Assembly: GCA_019353055.1 (NCBI GenBank)
Contig: JABAHL010000004.1
Location: forward strand, 109,727-173,726
Length of the DNA stretch: 64,000 nt
Direction: 5' to 3'
Source of the DNA: Faucicola osloensis_C
GTDB lineage: Bacteria > Pseudomonadota > Gammaproteobacteria > Pseudomonadales > Moraxellaceae
Of the stretch, positions 8,695 to 18,916 are shown in pieces. Numbering within the stretch: the stretch's first letter is position 1; each line of letters begins with the position of its first letter. The notes beneath the pieces were generated by a model. That model saw nothing but the letters and a program-made list of their open reading frames with translations. It ran no database searches and was not told the DNA's origin. Made by a program: the position numbers and the translations under genes.

Positions 8695-9483
8695 TCAATC
8701 AAGCTTCTTTTTCGGTAGCTGTTTATTAGCTTTGAGCAGTAACATAAGGGCAGAGAGCAAAATAATCAGCCAACTTGCCGATAAAACGCCAAACAGCATT
8801 TTACCATAACGCGTAAATCCATATTCTTCAGGCAGGTATAAATATCCAGAATACGGCGCTTGTACCAAATCCATGGCAATGGGCGTCGTTAAATTCTCTT
8901 GGTTTGCAAAGGTGATGTTATCAAGCCAGCCATGTTCTTGCAGTGTTTTAGCCAATTGGGTAGAAGGCGCTTGTTGCAAATCACTATGTTCAATGCCGAC
9001 ATGCAGGCTACTTAATTTGGAATCCGTGTCATCAAAACTCATCCAATCGATTTTGGCGTGGATAGGTATGGGCGATAAAAAATCGCCAATGCCTTTACCC
9101 CCAATCGCAGAAAATACGACGGCAAAAAATAACGTGAAGGCAATGCCTGTCTTGGGAACACTTGCGATGAGCATAGCACATACACCCGCCAACACCATCA
9201 TAAATCCGATATTGGCTAAAGCAAGGTTGGCATAAACATCCAAGTAGCTACCATTACGCTCGGGAGGAATCAACAACAGACCTACAGAAATTAATACAAG
9301 CCAGCCTACTGCATGGGCAATGATGGCTTTCTTGGCAATGCGAGACTGCTTATCATAATTTGAAAAACAGATAAACCATAATAAGGCAAAAGCAAAACTC
9401 AATAAAAACTCCACAAAACCGACAATATACATCGTGGTTTCTGTGGTCGGTATCGAGATTAGCGGCTGAATGATGTCGTCCAT
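8695..9483 (-). CDS. Multi-pass inner-membrane protein of unknown function
   Basis: The 262-residue product has four hydrophobic segments in the first ~135 residues (about 19-40, 53-73, 84-108, 112-130). A soluble, probably periplasmic, stretch of ~90 residues (about 135-225) follows, then one C-terminal membrane helix and a basic tail KKKLD. I do not recognise the family. It is monocistronic, convergent with the nitroreductase gene. Confidence 0.6.
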   Translation of the reverse strand: MDDIIQPLISIPTTETTMYIVGFVEFLLSFAFALLWFICFSNYDKQSRIAKKAIIAHAVGWLVLISVGLLLIPPERNGSYLDVYANLALANIGFMMVLAGVCAMLIASVPKTGIAFTLFFAVVFSAIGGKGIGDFLSPIPIHAKIDWMSFDDTDSKLSSLHVGIEHSDLQQAPSTQLAKTLQEHGWLDNITFANQENLTTPIAMDLVQAPYSGYLYLPEEYGFTRYGKMLFGVLSASWLIILLSALMLLLKANKQLPKKKLD

Positions 9484-9615
9484 GACTGACCCAACTAGTA
9501 AGACAATGATTGAGTGACTGGTGCTTTCTACTCAGGCACTTTTACAGGCATCAGCCACTTTTACAGCCACTTTTATTTTATTCTCTGTTATTTACATACA
9601 TACCATCAAGCCAAA

Positions 9616-11166
9616 CTATGACCAAAACTTTGGCGCATTTTTCACTGTTTTTAGACTCACCGCGCATTGTTCGCTACTGGCTTGCTCACGTCCGCTAAAC
9701 CAACCCACCGCAAATAGCGCATTTGGGTCGGTTTTGGCTTTTTCCAAATAATTGGCATGACCGACCACGTTGTCATTATACTCACCGAGTATGTCTTGTG
9801 CAGGCTCTAAGTATTGCAAAAAGGCATTGAGTTTCGTCGCTTTTTTTCCTTTTTTGCCATTGTTTTGGCTGGCAAAAAGCGGCGCAGCAAATTCACTGAC
9901 ATAACGCAGGCTTTTTAGGTCTTTACGGACACCATGCTGGCTGTCAGTATCAAGACTGGCAAATTTATCACTTGCCGCGGCAATCGCGGTAAATAGTTTT
10001 TGCAACTTTTTGGCAACTGGGGCTTTGGCTTTTGGGCTGTCTGCAGGTACGGGCAAATGGGTAAAACCAATCAGCTCTAAGAGCAGAATTTGAAAATCAT
10101 TGGCTCTGACGGCATCAATCGGCATGATATCGACTGCCGTTGACCACTCAACATGCGGCGCACCGACTGCTTCTAGCAGCGGCTGGGTTTTTATTTGCAA
10201 AATTTCTTTATCACGATACTCTCCTAACAGGCTAAAGGTTTGTTTGAGTACCATTAGCCAATTTGGGTCGATATAATCTTGGGCAAACTTGAAGTGTTTG
10301 AGAGCAGTACGTAAACGCCGAATGCCGACACGCAGTTGATGTACTAAGTTGCCATCGGGACTGCCTTCAGCAATTGCAGAGGCATTGGGCAAAATCTGCA
10401 CGAGGCAGTTATTGACCACTGCCTGCAAAAACGCAAATTGGCTGATGCCTTTGTGTAATTGCAGCACACCCAAATCCGCTTTGACAGGCTCGGCAAATTG
10501 CTTATTCGCGAGTAGCAGACTACCCCGCTGGGCTTTGGTAACGGTTGATAAATATAATTTGTATTTTTTGCACCAAGTTTTTGCAATGTCAATCAAATCA
10601 CTTGGGTCACCTTCAAGCAGCTCAAATTCAATTTCATGAATATCCGATTGGGTTAACCCATGATTATTGGCGGGTTTTTGTGAGTTTAGGTGGCCTATGC
10701 CCACCTTGCCGATATCATAAGCGATTTCGATGCGGCTGTTATTTTTCTTAATTTGGCGAGAAGTGCGCTGGACATCGGTAAAATATTGCACGGTTAAGGC
10801 TTGAGCGAGCTCATCAAGCGGCATGATGCTAGTCAGCTCTGCTACGACTGTTGGCTCTGTAATCAGTGAAATATCGGGCACAAGGCTGCTAACATCAAGG
10901 GTATCTGGCGTGCCCGTCAGGCTCAGCACCGTATTGAGCTCAACACGTTTGGCAACGCCATCACCGGCTGTTTTGAGGGTTTGTACCCACTGGCTGTCTT
11001 CGAAACGAATACGCAGGGCAATGCCTTTTTTGGCAAGGTCTTGATTGGGGGTATCAAAGTAATACGCAGATAGGCGCTGTTGCTGCGCAGTTTTGGTGTC
11101 GATGTTTTTTCTTAAGACGCTTTGTTGATAGCTTGGGACAGCAAACTTGAGTTCTAGTTCGTGCAT
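9616..11166 (-). CDS. CYTH-CHAD domain protein (inorganic triphosphatase-like, YgiF type)
   Basis: The 516-residue protein starts MHELELKF, which holds the ExExK motif of CYTH (triphosphate tunnel) enzymes. Further tunnel residues include the YYFDTPNQDL and ALRIR segments (about 36-55). The second half is a CHAD domain of conserved histidines and arginines (HQLRVGIRRLRTALKHF about 277-293; HGVRKDLKSLRYVSEF about 405-420), a helical bundle that binds polyphosphate. Family members hydrolyse tripolyphosphate. A PPK2 gene lies at 23.0 kb, so the cell has other polyphosphate enzymes nearby but not in the same operon. Confidence 0.88.
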   Translation of the reverse strand: MHELELKFAVPSYQQSVLRKNIDTKTAQQQRLSAYYFDTPNQDLAKKGIALRIRFEDSQWVQTLKTAGDGVAKRVELNTVLSLTGTPDTLDVSSLVPDISLITEPTVVAELTSIMPLDELAQALTVQYFTDVQRTSRQIKKNNSRIEIAYDIGKVGIGHLNSQKPANNHGLTQSDIHEIEFELLEGDPSDLIDIAKTWCKKYKLYLSTVTKAQRGSLLLANKQFAEPVKADLGVLQLHKGISQFAFLQAVVNNCLVQILPNASAIAEGSPDGNLVHQLRVGIRRLRTALKHFKFAQDYIDPNWLMVLKQTFSLLGEYRDKEILQIKTQPLLEAVGAPHVEWSTAVDIMPIDAVRANDFQILLLELIGFTHLPVPADSPKAKAPVAKKLQKLFTAIAAASDKFASLDTDSQHGVRKDLKSLRYVSEFAAPLFASQNNGKKGKKATKLNAFLQYLEPAQDILGEYNDNVVGHANYLEKAKTDPNALFAVGWFSGREQASSEQCAVSLKTVKNAPKFWS

Positions 11167-11463
11167 GATGGTGTCGATTAACCTATATAGCTAACGGATA
11201 AAACACCATCATAGCACAACTTTGCTTTTTAAAAATAACCACTTGGCTGATTTGTTAGTGGTAAAATTTTAACGCATTTAAATAACGCCCTATGATAAGT
11301 GATGACCCGTTATGCAATCACATCCAAACCTTCTTCTTTGAGCGATGTAAAGTCAGGTATTGATATAAAAAAAATCCATTTTAAGCTATCATAACCGCAA
11401 AATTTTGATGAATTTCGTAATAAATATTTACACTGACCCTCGATTAAATAGGTTTTTTAATAA

Positions 11464-12975
11464 ATGCCAAACGCTACCGCTGACCAAACTCCGTCTTCCC
11501 AACTCACCAAAAACCCGAGCAAAAAAATCAAACCCACCGCGCGGGTGCGTAAACGTTTGCAAGACGCCCCACCCGTTACCCTCACATTAACCAACCTTGC
11601 CCATGACGGACGTGGCGTGGCAAGTTACGGTGACCAGCCCGACCATCACCTCGATAAACATGGCAAAAAAGTATTCGTCAGCTTTGCGCTGCCCAACGAG
11701 ACCGTGAGCGTCAAAATCACCGGCTTACGTAAAAGCATGGAAGAAGGTGATGCGCTTGAAGTGTTGGCAAACCCAAACCCTGAACGCACCACCCCACCTT
11801 GCCCGCATTTTGGGGTGTGTGGTGGCTGTAGCTTACAGCACTGGCAACCCGATGGGCAGATTCAATTTAAGCAATCGGTACTGGCAGAACTGCTCGAACA
11901 CCAAGCCCATATCCAGCCTGAACACTGGCTTCCCCCATTGGTGGCTGACCGTTTGGGCTACCGTACCAAGGCACGTATGGGCGTGCGCTATGTCGAGAAA
12001 AAAGGCACAGCATTGGTCGGTTTTCGTGAGCGCGCTAGCAATTTTTTGGCAAATTTAAATGAATGCCATGTGCTTGACCCGCGTGTCGGCTTTGAGATTG
12101 AACCCCTAAAAGCGCTTATCAGTTCGCTTGACGCCCGCGACCATATTCCACAGCTTGAGTTAGCGATGGGTGAAACGCTTGAGGATGTTATCGATAGCAA
12201 AAAATCAATTGCCGTCATTGTCCGTCACATGGTGGATTTAGGTGAGGATGATATCGCAAAACTGCAAGCTTTTTTTGCCGAGCGTAACTGGCAGTTATTG
12301 TTACAGCCCAAAGGTAGCGACACGGTACATCGTATTGACCCATTATATGAAAATACTGCCCATGCTCGCCCATCAAGCCTGACTGTGCCACCGACGGGCG
12401 GTTTGTTTTATAGATTACCCGAGTTTGATGTCACCTTTGAATTCTCGCCACTGGATTTTACCCAAGTCAATTTGTCAGTCAATCGTAAAATGACCAAGCT
12501 GGCGATTGATTTGTTAGATTTGCAGCCAGGCGAGCGAGTGCTTGATTTGTTTTGCGGTTTGGGCAATTTTAGTCTGCCACTGGCGCGTCAAGTGGGTAAA
12601 ACCGGCTTTGTGATTGGGGTGGAAGGTAGCAGTGAGATGACACAGCGCGCCAAAATGAATGCCACCGCCAACGGCTTGCACCATACCGACTTTTTTGCCC
12701 AAGATTTGACCAAAGATTTCTCGAGTGAGCCTTGGGTTGGGCAAGTCGATGCACTGCTGATTGACCCACCCCGCTCAGGTGCCTTAGAAGTGATGCAGTA
12801 TCTGGATAAATTCAATGCCAAACGCATCGTCTATGTGTCGTGCAATCCGATTACGCTTGCCCGTGATACAGCCGTGCTGCTTGAAAAAGGCTACAAGCTC
12901 ACCCATGCTGGCGTGATGGATATGTTCTGTCATACAGGACATGTGGAAAGTATTGCACGCTTTGAGAAACGCTAA
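11464..12975 (+). CDS. rlmD: 23S rRNA (uracil(1939)-C(5))-methyltransferase RlmD
   Basis: The 503-residue protein has an N-terminal TRAM domain (about 35-100), then the [4Fe-4S] cysteines in CPHFGVCGGC (about 113, 119, 122) and a fourth Cys near 201. A Rossmann AdoMet fold follows, with DLFCGLGNFSLPLA (about 360), and the catalytic nucleophile in YVSCNPITLARD (about 460). The full cysteine set points to RlmD (RumA) rather than TrmA. The N-terminus is about 35 residues longer than in E. coli, basic and low-complexity. Its last 4 bp overlap the convergent DUF1615 gene. Confidence 0.93.
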   Translation: MPNATADQTPSSQLTKNPSKKIKPTARVRKRLQDAPPVTLTLTNLAHDGRGVASYGDQPDHHLDKHGKKVFVSFALPNETVSVKITGLRKSMEEGDALEVLANPNPERTTPPCPHFGVCGGCSLQHWQPDGQIQFKQSVLAELLEHQAHIQPEHWLPPLVADRLGYRTKARMGVRYVEKKGTALVGFRERASNFLANLNECHVLDPRVGFEIEPLKALISSLDARDHIPQLELAMGETLEDVIDSKKSIAVIVRHMVDLGEDDIAKLQAFFAERNWQLLLQPKGSDTVHRIDPLYENTAHARPSSLTVPPTGGLFYRLPEFDVTFEFSPLDFTQVNLSVNRKMTKLAIDLLDLQPGERVLDLFCGLGNFSLPLARQVGKTGFVIGVEGSSEMTQRAKMNATANGLHHTDFFAQDLTKDFSSEPWVGQVDALLIDPPRSGALEVMQYLDKFNAKRIVYVSCNPITLARDTAVLLEKGYKLTHAGVMDMFCHTGHVESIARFEKR

Positions 12976-14213
12976 AATTTGGCTTTATTCATACAATTTA
13001 AATAGCGTACGTTGACTTTGTCGGCGTACCATTTGGTATTATAATCGCGGCTGAGTTTTGCCCCAGAGATGACCACTTGTGGCATGATGGCAGTAGGTGC
13101 GTTTTTGCCAGTTTTCATTTTGTAAAGACTACCGATGGTGCGATAGGTTTCGGTATTTTCAAAATCTTGGCTTTTTTCTTTGGCCAAATCCATACGTATT
13201 TGCCGTTCTGTTAGGCTAATCATGCCTTGCTGAATCATGGATATCAGCGCCTGCTCACTTTGGCTGATATTGGCACTGATTTTATTGCCTTTTTCATAAA
13301 TCAATAAATCGCCATCATAATCTATTTCGGCTTTGGATAACTCTTTTAGCATTTTTTGGAAAGCCGCATTACGGCTTGAATACATCCCTGAGTTGTAGTC
13401 AGCGAAGCGATAAATCGGGTCTTGATAATTGGCTTTATACATTAGCAAGCGATGGATACCATAGTACAATCCGCCATATTGGCTATATAGGTCTTTACGC
13501 AGTTCAAGATTATTGCCATTCATACGGCGATGGTCACGCGCATAACTCACTTGCACCTGCATTGAGCCTAAGGTGGTAATCGGGTCTAATTTTTCTTCGA
13601 TATCCCCGCCCACCAATTTGGTGACGCTGTTCAGCTTACTGGCATAATATTTGCTTGAAAAATACGCAAACATCTGATGATAAATGTCGTCAAGTTCTTC
13701 TTCAGTTTTGACTTTAGCGATTTGTTTTTCAAAGCTGTTATCCGGCGTTGGCTCAGTTTTTAGCATGGTGCGAAAATATGGGGCTAGCGTTGAGCCCAAT
13801 TTTTCTTCCAACTCCTCATTCATCGCTTTTAGGCTTGATTGCCCCAAATTCGGGACTGGCGGATTGGCTTTAAAATTAGACTCTTGGTCGATAATGGCGA
13901 CAGCGGTACAAATATTTTGCGCATTTTTTTCTATTTTTAGCGTATCAAAAATTTGGTTGATGTCTTGTGCCCAGCTTTTGCTATCTTGTCCACGTTTGGG
14001 AATCAGTTTGGCAATTTGTTTGGCACCAATGGGCGAGTTAACGTCGGTTTGCGTTTGAAAATAGTCACACCCTGTCAACCCAAGCGATAAAGTCAGCGTT
14101 ATCGCCAACATCGACAGGGTTTTACCAAAGTTCGCAAGGCTTGTTGAGCGGGTCATGGTAAAATCTGACGCTATAGTAGTCGCATTTGTAACAAAATGAG
14201 ATGGTAATTTCAT
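12972..14213 (-). CDS. DUF1615 family lipoprotein
   Basis: From the ATG at 14213, which follows a good AGGTGAG site, the product has 413 residues. A hydrophobic signal ends in the lipobox LGLTGC (Cys near 49), predicting a lipoprotein. The body matches DUF1615: IPKRGQDSKSWAQDI, then AVIDQESNFKANPPVPNLG, a lysozyme-like ES (glutamate-serine) arrangement also found in soluble transglycosylases. A peptidoglycan role is therefore possible but unproven. A later ATG at 14156 would shorten the unusually long n-region but has no ribosome site. Confidence 0.75.
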   Translation of the reverse strand: MKLPSHFVTNATTIASDFTMTRSTSLANFGKTLSMLAITLTLSLGLTGCDYFQTQTDVNSPIGAKQIAKLIPKRGQDSKSWAQDINQIFDTLKIEKNAQNICTAVAIIDQESNFKANPPVPNLGQSSLKAMNEELEEKLGSTLAPYFRTMLKTEPTPDNSFEKQIAKVKTEEELDDIYHQMFAYFSSKYYASKLNSVTKLVGGDIEEKLDPITTLGSMQVQVSYARDHRRMNGNNLELRKDLYSQYGGLYYGIHRLLMYKANYQDPIYRFADYNSGMYSSRNAAFQKMLKELSKAEIDYDGDLLIYEKGNKISANISQSEQALISMIQQGMISLTERQIRMDLAKEKSQDFENTETYRTIGSLYKMKTGKNAPTAIMPQVVISGAKLSRDYNTKWYADKVNVRYLNCMNKAKF

Positions 14214-14707
14214 TAAACTCACCTATACTGAACAAGATAGTTTTATCTTAATTTGGATTGAGATTCACTCAAATCGTTGATTGGGTCGTTGCCTAACACT
14301 CATTTGAGTGATACAAAAATTTTATCGACGGGTTGACTTGCAATTGTTTGCGAATAGACACATCTTAATAAAATTAACACATGAGTAAGCGTAATAAAGT
14401 TAGTGTTAAATGGCTAAACATGGGCAACCCTAAAACGGTTAAGATATATAAAGTAACTATGGCATTTGCTTTATTTTAACGTTTAACATTTATTTTAAGG
14501 CTAAACACGCCCAAAACCAACGCACTATCATAGCTAAAACGCGCTGCTATAGCGACTACTCTGTCATATTTTATTATTGCTAGCGCAGTATCAAATCAAA
14601 CTTAATCACACAAAAATTCACAGGGAAAGTGAGTTGATAATTTTAAATGAACAAGGTTAGTTTTTTTGCTCTTTGAGGAAATCTGGTAAGTAAGGTGTAG
14701 AATTGAC
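14214..14707. other. Intergenic region upstream of relA
   Basis: No ORF with coding character lies here. The 494 bp separate the divergent DUF1615 and relA genes and are AT-rich with several short inverted repeats (for example CACTCATTTGAGTG near 14299). They probably hold both promoters; I could not fix a convincing -35/-10 pair. Confidence 0.4.
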
Positions 14708-17125
14708 ATGGTAAAAATACGAGAAAGTTTGCCGCTATTGGATGGAAAAGACGTTGATCATGATAGTACCACGATGATTGCGAGTATCACTGCCAGCCAG
14801 CGTCATTTCACCCATACTGACTTGCCCATTCTCTCTGAGCCTGCCAGCCACATCATCGATGAGCATACCATTGATACCGAAGCTTGGCTGGCATCGATGG
14901 CAAAACGCGCCCATCTCACTGAGCTGCCTGAGCTGACCAAAGCCTGTCAACTACTCAAAAATCAAGATTTAAGTACCGCAAGCAACCGCTCTAATGCGTT
15001 TTTGACTGGGATTGGGATTGCCGATATTTTGGGTTATCTGTACCAAGATGAAGCCACGCTCGTTGCTGCGATGTTATATCGTGCCGCGCGTATCCAAATT
15101 TTTACCCCCAAACAAATCCAAGCCACCTTTGGCGATGAAGTCGCAGAGCTGGTTCAAGAAACCCTAGCGCTGGGGCGACTGTCGGATTTGATAGAAAACA
15201 ACAAGCGCTTAGAAGACCACTTTAATAACAACCAGCGCGAGCAGTTATCGGGCATTTATAATATGCTCATCTCGATGACCAACGATGTGCGCGTGGTGCT
15301 CATCAAATTGGCTGAGCGTACTTTTGCGATGCGAGAGCTGTCGTATGCTAGCCCAGAGCGTCAGCAACGGGTCGCCCGTGAGGTCATGACAATCTACGCG
15401 CCGCTAGCGCATCGTATGGGTATTGCCCAGCTTAAATGGGAACTTGAGGACTTATCATTTCGTTATCTTGCGCCTGACCGCTACAAAGAAATCGCCAAAT
15501 TACTTTCTGAAAAACGTAGCGAGCGCGAAACCTATATCGACCGGGTTGCCCAACAACTGCGCGAGGCGTTAGCTGCACAAGGGATTGACGGGGAAATCAC
15601 CGGTCGTGTCAAACACATCTATTCGATTTATCGTAAGATGAAACTCAAATCACTGTCGTTTGACCAGTTATATGATATCCGCGCACTGCGGGTACTGGTG
15701 CATAACAATGCCGATTGTTATCACGTACTGGGGCTGGTGCATGGTTTGTGGCGTTATATCCCCGAGCAGTTTGATGACTATATCACCAACCCAAAAACCA
15801 ATGGCTATCGCTCGCTACATACCGCAGTGATTGCTGAGAACAAATCGCTGGAAGTACAAATTCGCACTTTTGACATGCACTATGAAGCTGAACTTGGCAT
15901 GTGTGCGCACGTCAATTACAAAGAAGGCACCAAAAACAAAAAAGACGACTATCTGACCAAAAAAATCAGCTCACTGCGTCAGTTATTGCTCAATCAAGAA
16001 AATGCTGACAATCATGACCCGTTAAAATTTGTATTAGATAAACATGTTGAGCATGAGCATGGCGAGCTCGATGAAGAAGAACAAGTCGTTGATTTTGGGG
16101 AATTTGAGCGGATTTATGTGTTTAGTCGTGATGGTGATATCATCGAATTGCCTAAAGGCTCAACTGTGCTCGATTTTGCCTATCATGTGCATACCCATGT
16201 CGGCAATCGCGCCCAAGCCGCTCGCGTCAATAAACGCTATGTGCCGCTGACCTATCAGCTCAAAACAGGCGAGCAAGTTGAGATTATTACCAAGCAATCA
16301 CGCGAGCCAAACCGTGATTGGCTAGTGGCATCCTTAGGTTATATCAATACCAGTCGCGCTCGCAGCAAACTGCGCCAATGGTTTAATAAGCAAGACCGTG
16401 ATAAAAATATCGAAACAGGTAAGCACATATTAACCAAAGAATTGGCGCGCATGTCGGTACACCCTAACAGTATCGATTTAAATGATTACGTCAAATTTTT
16501 TAATGCCAAAAACAGTGATGATATTTTGGTAGGGCTAGTCAATGGCAACGTTGAATTGCATAATTTGACCGGTCATATCAGTCGTCATCTAGATTTAGAA
16601 CCCGAAGTCACTGATACTGAGCTTATCCCTAGTATTCACCCAAAAGCCACAGGCAAGCTAGATGCGTATAAAATCGAAGTCGATGGCTTGGATAACATTG
16701 CTATTCACTTGGCAAATTGCTGCTCGCCTGTGCAAGGTGAGTCAATTGCAGGGTATATTACCCAGTCCAATGGCGTATCCGTCCACCGCAGTGATTGCGT
16801 CGAATACGAGCGACTAGTGGAGCGGGAGCCTGAACGCGCCATTAGTGCCGCTTGGTATGGCAATAAAGGTAAAAGCCAATTGGTACAAATATACCTTGAA
16901 TCGTATGACAGGCGTGGCTTGCTCAAAGACCTGACTCAAATCATCGACCAAGAAAATGTCAATATCCGTCAAGTCGATACCCTAAGCGGGGATGATGATA
17001 TCGCGCGGTTGAATTTTACCATAGAAGTGACGGGGCTAAGTCAGTTGTCCAAGCTTTTGGCAAAACTAGAGCAGCAACATGGTATTATCTTGGCGCGTCG
17101 TATCGTCAATAACAACAAGTCTTAA
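14708..17125 (+). CDS. relA: GTP pyrophosphokinase RelA ((p)ppGpp synthetase I)
   Basis: The 805-residue enzyme makes (p)ppGpp when ribosomes stall on uncharged tRNA. Domains in order: a pseudo-HD domain (about 95-200) that lacks the paired HD catalytic residues, so hydrolase activity is not expected; the synthetase domain with NPKTNGYRSLHTAV (about 362-374); a TGS domain (VFSRDGDIIELPKGSTVLDF about 472-491); a zinc-finger/CC region with NCCSPVQGE (about 677-685); and a C-terminal ACT domain (about 722-800). The missing HD motif distinguishes it from SpoT. mutM starts 26 bp downstream and may be co-transcribed. Confidence 0.96.
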   Translation: MVKIRESLPLLDGKDVDHDSTTMIASITASQRHFTHTDLPILSEPASHIIDEHTIDTEAWLASMAKRAHLTELPELTKACQLLKNQDLSTASNRSNAFLTGIGIADILGYLYQDEATLVAAMLYRAARIQIFTPKQIQATFGDEVAELVQETLALGRLSDLIENNKRLEDHFNNNQREQLSGIYNMLISMTNDVRVVLIKLAERTFAMRELSYASPERQQRVAREVMTIYAPLAHRMGIAQLKWELEDLSFRYLAPDRYKEIAKLLSEKRSERETYIDRVAQQLREALAAQGIDGEITGRVKHIYSIYRKMKLKSLSFDQLYDIRALRVLVHNNADCYHVLGLVHGLWRYIPEQFDDYITNPKTNGYRSLHTAVIAENKSLEVQIRTFDMHYEAELGMCAHVNYKEGTKNKKDDYLTKKISSLRQLLLNQENADNHDPLKFVLDKHVEHEHGELDEEEQVVDFGEFERIYVFSRDGDIIELPKGSTVLDFAYHVHTHVGNRAQAARVNKRYVPLTYQLKTGEQVEIITKQSREPNRDWLVASLGYINTSRARSKLRQWFNKQDRDKNIETGKHILTKELARMSVHPNSIDLNDYVKFFNAKNSDDILVGLVNGNVELHNLTGHISRHLDLEPEVTDTELIPSIHPKATGKLDAYKIEVDGLDNIAIHLANCCSPVQGESIAGYITQSNGVSVHRSDCVEYERLVEREPERAISAAWYGNKGKSQLVQIYLESYDRRGLLKDLTQIIDQENVNIRQVDTLSGDDDIARLNFTIEVTGLSQLSKLLAKLEQQHGIILARRIVNNNKS

Positions 17126-17151
17126 GGCTTTACATAGGAGTCACACGGCGT

Positions 17152-18009
17152 ATGCCAGAACTGCCCGAAGTGCAGACGACAGCGACGAGTCTGCAACCTT
17201 TGCTCAATCAAACCGTTGAAAAAGTTAGCGTCTTTCAGCCCAAATTGCGCTGGGCGGTGCCTGATGACTTGGTGAGTTTGATAGATTATCAACTTATCGA
17301 CATTGAGCGCCGAGCTAAATATCTGATTCTCACCTTTAAAGGGGCTACGGCGCAAAAGAAACTGCTCATCCACTTAGGGATGTCGGGTAGCTTACAGCAG
17401 CATCCTGTCGGGTTTGACAAGCGTAAACACGATCACGTGATTTTGACATTTAATGATGGCAAAAAACTCACCCAACTGCATTATCATGATCCACGGCGGT
17501 TTGGCATGTTACTGTGGCTTGATGACTATGAAGACAAGCTGATTACCCATTTGGGTGTAGAGCCATTGTCAGAAGACTTTAGCGCTGACTATCTATATCA
17601 CCATATCCACAATCGCAAAAAACCGATTGAACGCCCCATCAAATCGGTGATTATGGCACAAGAGATTGTGGTCGGTGTGGGTAATATCTATGCAACCGAA
17701 AGCCTATTTTTATCAAAAATTCATCCGTTGACCCCTGCCCATCTCATCAGCCATAAACAGCTGACCACCTTGGTCGCCCATATTCGACAAGTCCTACAAA
17801 CATCGATTGAAAAAGGCGGCTCAACGTTAAAAGATTTTACCGTAGCGGATGGACAAACGGGGTATTTTCAGCAAACGTTACTAGTATATGGGCATAAAGG
17901 CGGTAATTGTCCGAGCTGTGGCACTACCATTGAAAACGTCAAAATCAATCAGCGTGCCAGCACGTTCTGTCCCACTTGCCAGCCGCTGATAACCCACAAA
18001 AAACCGTGA
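17152..18009 (+). CDS. mutM: Formamidopyrimidine-DNA glycosylase (Fpg/MutM)
   Basis: The 285-residue base-excision enzyme removes 8-oxoguanine and FaPy lesions. The mature N-terminal Pro2-Glu3 (MPELPEVQT) is the catalytic Schiff-base nucleophile pair. A Lys in the IERRAKYLIL strand and the loop HLGMSGSL (about 75-82) follow, then H2TH (QEIVVGVGNIYATESLF). The C-terminal zinc finger has Cys pairs CPSC and CPTC (about 253-276). It directly follows relA behind an AGGAG site. Confidence 0.96.
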   Translation: MPELPEVQTTATSLQPLLNQTVEKVSVFQPKLRWAVPDDLVSLIDYQLIDIERRAKYLILTFKGATAQKKLLIHLGMSGSLQQHPVGFDKRKHDHVILTFNDGKKLTQLHYHDPRRFGMLLWLDDYEDKLITHLGVEPLSEDFSADYLYHHIHNRKKPIERPIKSVIMAQEIVVGVGNIYATESLFLSKIHPLTPAHLISHKQLTTLVAHIRQVLQTSIEKGGSTLKDFTVADGQTGYFQQTLLVYGHKGGNCPSCGTTIENVKINQRASTFCPTCQPLITHKKP

Positions 18010-18283
18010 AAAAATCAGTGAAAAAACCGCTTAAAAAAACGCTTAAAAAATAACCGCTCTCCATTAATGTAAAAAAAACTGCGGCAAAGACAATTTTACT
18101 TGATAATTCTTGGCAAAATTGATGTAATGTTCCTGAACTATTCAGCAACAACCTAGCAAAACTTGTTAGGTACAACCTGTCAGTCGACCCCAGTTATTTG
18201 GTTATCTAGCTGCCTAATTAATTATTTAGTTAGTTAGCTAGTTACCTTGTTAATAGTGGCTTGCTGCCAGTTAGGAACCTGCT

Positions 18284-18694
18284 ATGAAACTATTAAATAC
18301 GATTGCGTCAGCCGTAGCCTTGATGGTTGCAACGACGACTTGCAGCTTTGCCGCTACTGAAATTGATGAGAAAGATTTTGGTCCAACCTATGGCTCCATG
18401 GTCGCTGATACCATTGTGGGTAAGCCATTGGGCGCGTTGGCAGTAGTGGGCGGCGTGGTGACGGCGATTGCCAGTATGCCATTTACCATCTATAACGATG
18501 AAATCGATCAGGTAGAACGCAAGCTGATTCTTGAGCCACTGGCGGCACTCGATCGCTGCTTGGGCTGTACCCCTGCTGAAGACCAATATTTTCGCTCACA
18601 GCGCCCTAATAATAACCAAGTGCGCGTCACCGTTGATGGACCTTCTGAGATTTTAATCGATACCAACCAAAAAGTTGTCGTGAAAACCCCTTAG
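18284..18694 (+). CDS. Secreted protein of unknown function
   Basis: The 136-residue product has a clear signal peptide (MKLLNTIASAVALMVATTTC, SFAA, cleavage near residue 24). The mature part has a hydrophobic Gly/Ala-rich stretch (IVGKPLGALAVVGGVVTAIA, about 45-64) that could be a membrane segment, a Cys pair in CLGC (about 102-105), and a Gln/Asn-rich tail. I do not recognise a characterised family. It is followed by a strong terminator. The 275-bp gap before it (18010-18283) holds only AT-rich short repeats (TTAGTTAG). Confidence 0.55.
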   Translation: MKLLNTIASAVALMVATTTCSFAATEIDEKDFGPTYGSMVADTIVGKPLGALAVVGGVVTAIASMPFTIYNDEIDQVERKLILEPLAALDRCLGCTPAEDQYFRSQRPNNNQVRVTVDGPSEILIDTNQKVVVKTP

Positions 18695-18716
18695 TTTTTT
18701 CGTCAACGATTTAAGC

Positions 18717-18747
18717 AAGCAATTGGCAGCCGCTGATTGCTTTTTTT
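18717..18747 (+). terminator. Intrinsic terminator
   Basis: Stem AAGCAAT / ATTGCTT with an inner CAG/CTG pairing is followed by seven Ts. Confidence 0.8.
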
Positions 18748-18916
18748 ATGACTGTTATGTTCATGATAACTTTTTTGCACCCATAAATTGTTTGCTATAG
18801 TCGCTTTTAAACAAAGTGAGTCTGCTCATCATTTGTCAAAATTTGGCTTACTGCTTGTATAAAAAGCGCTCGTATAAGCTTGTATAAAAAGTTGATTACC
18901 AAGGAAGATAACCCTC

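Noticed and set aside
14735..17125. Possible bifunctional RelA/SpoT
   Set aside because: The HD dyad is absent from the N-terminal domain, so a hydrolase function is not supported.
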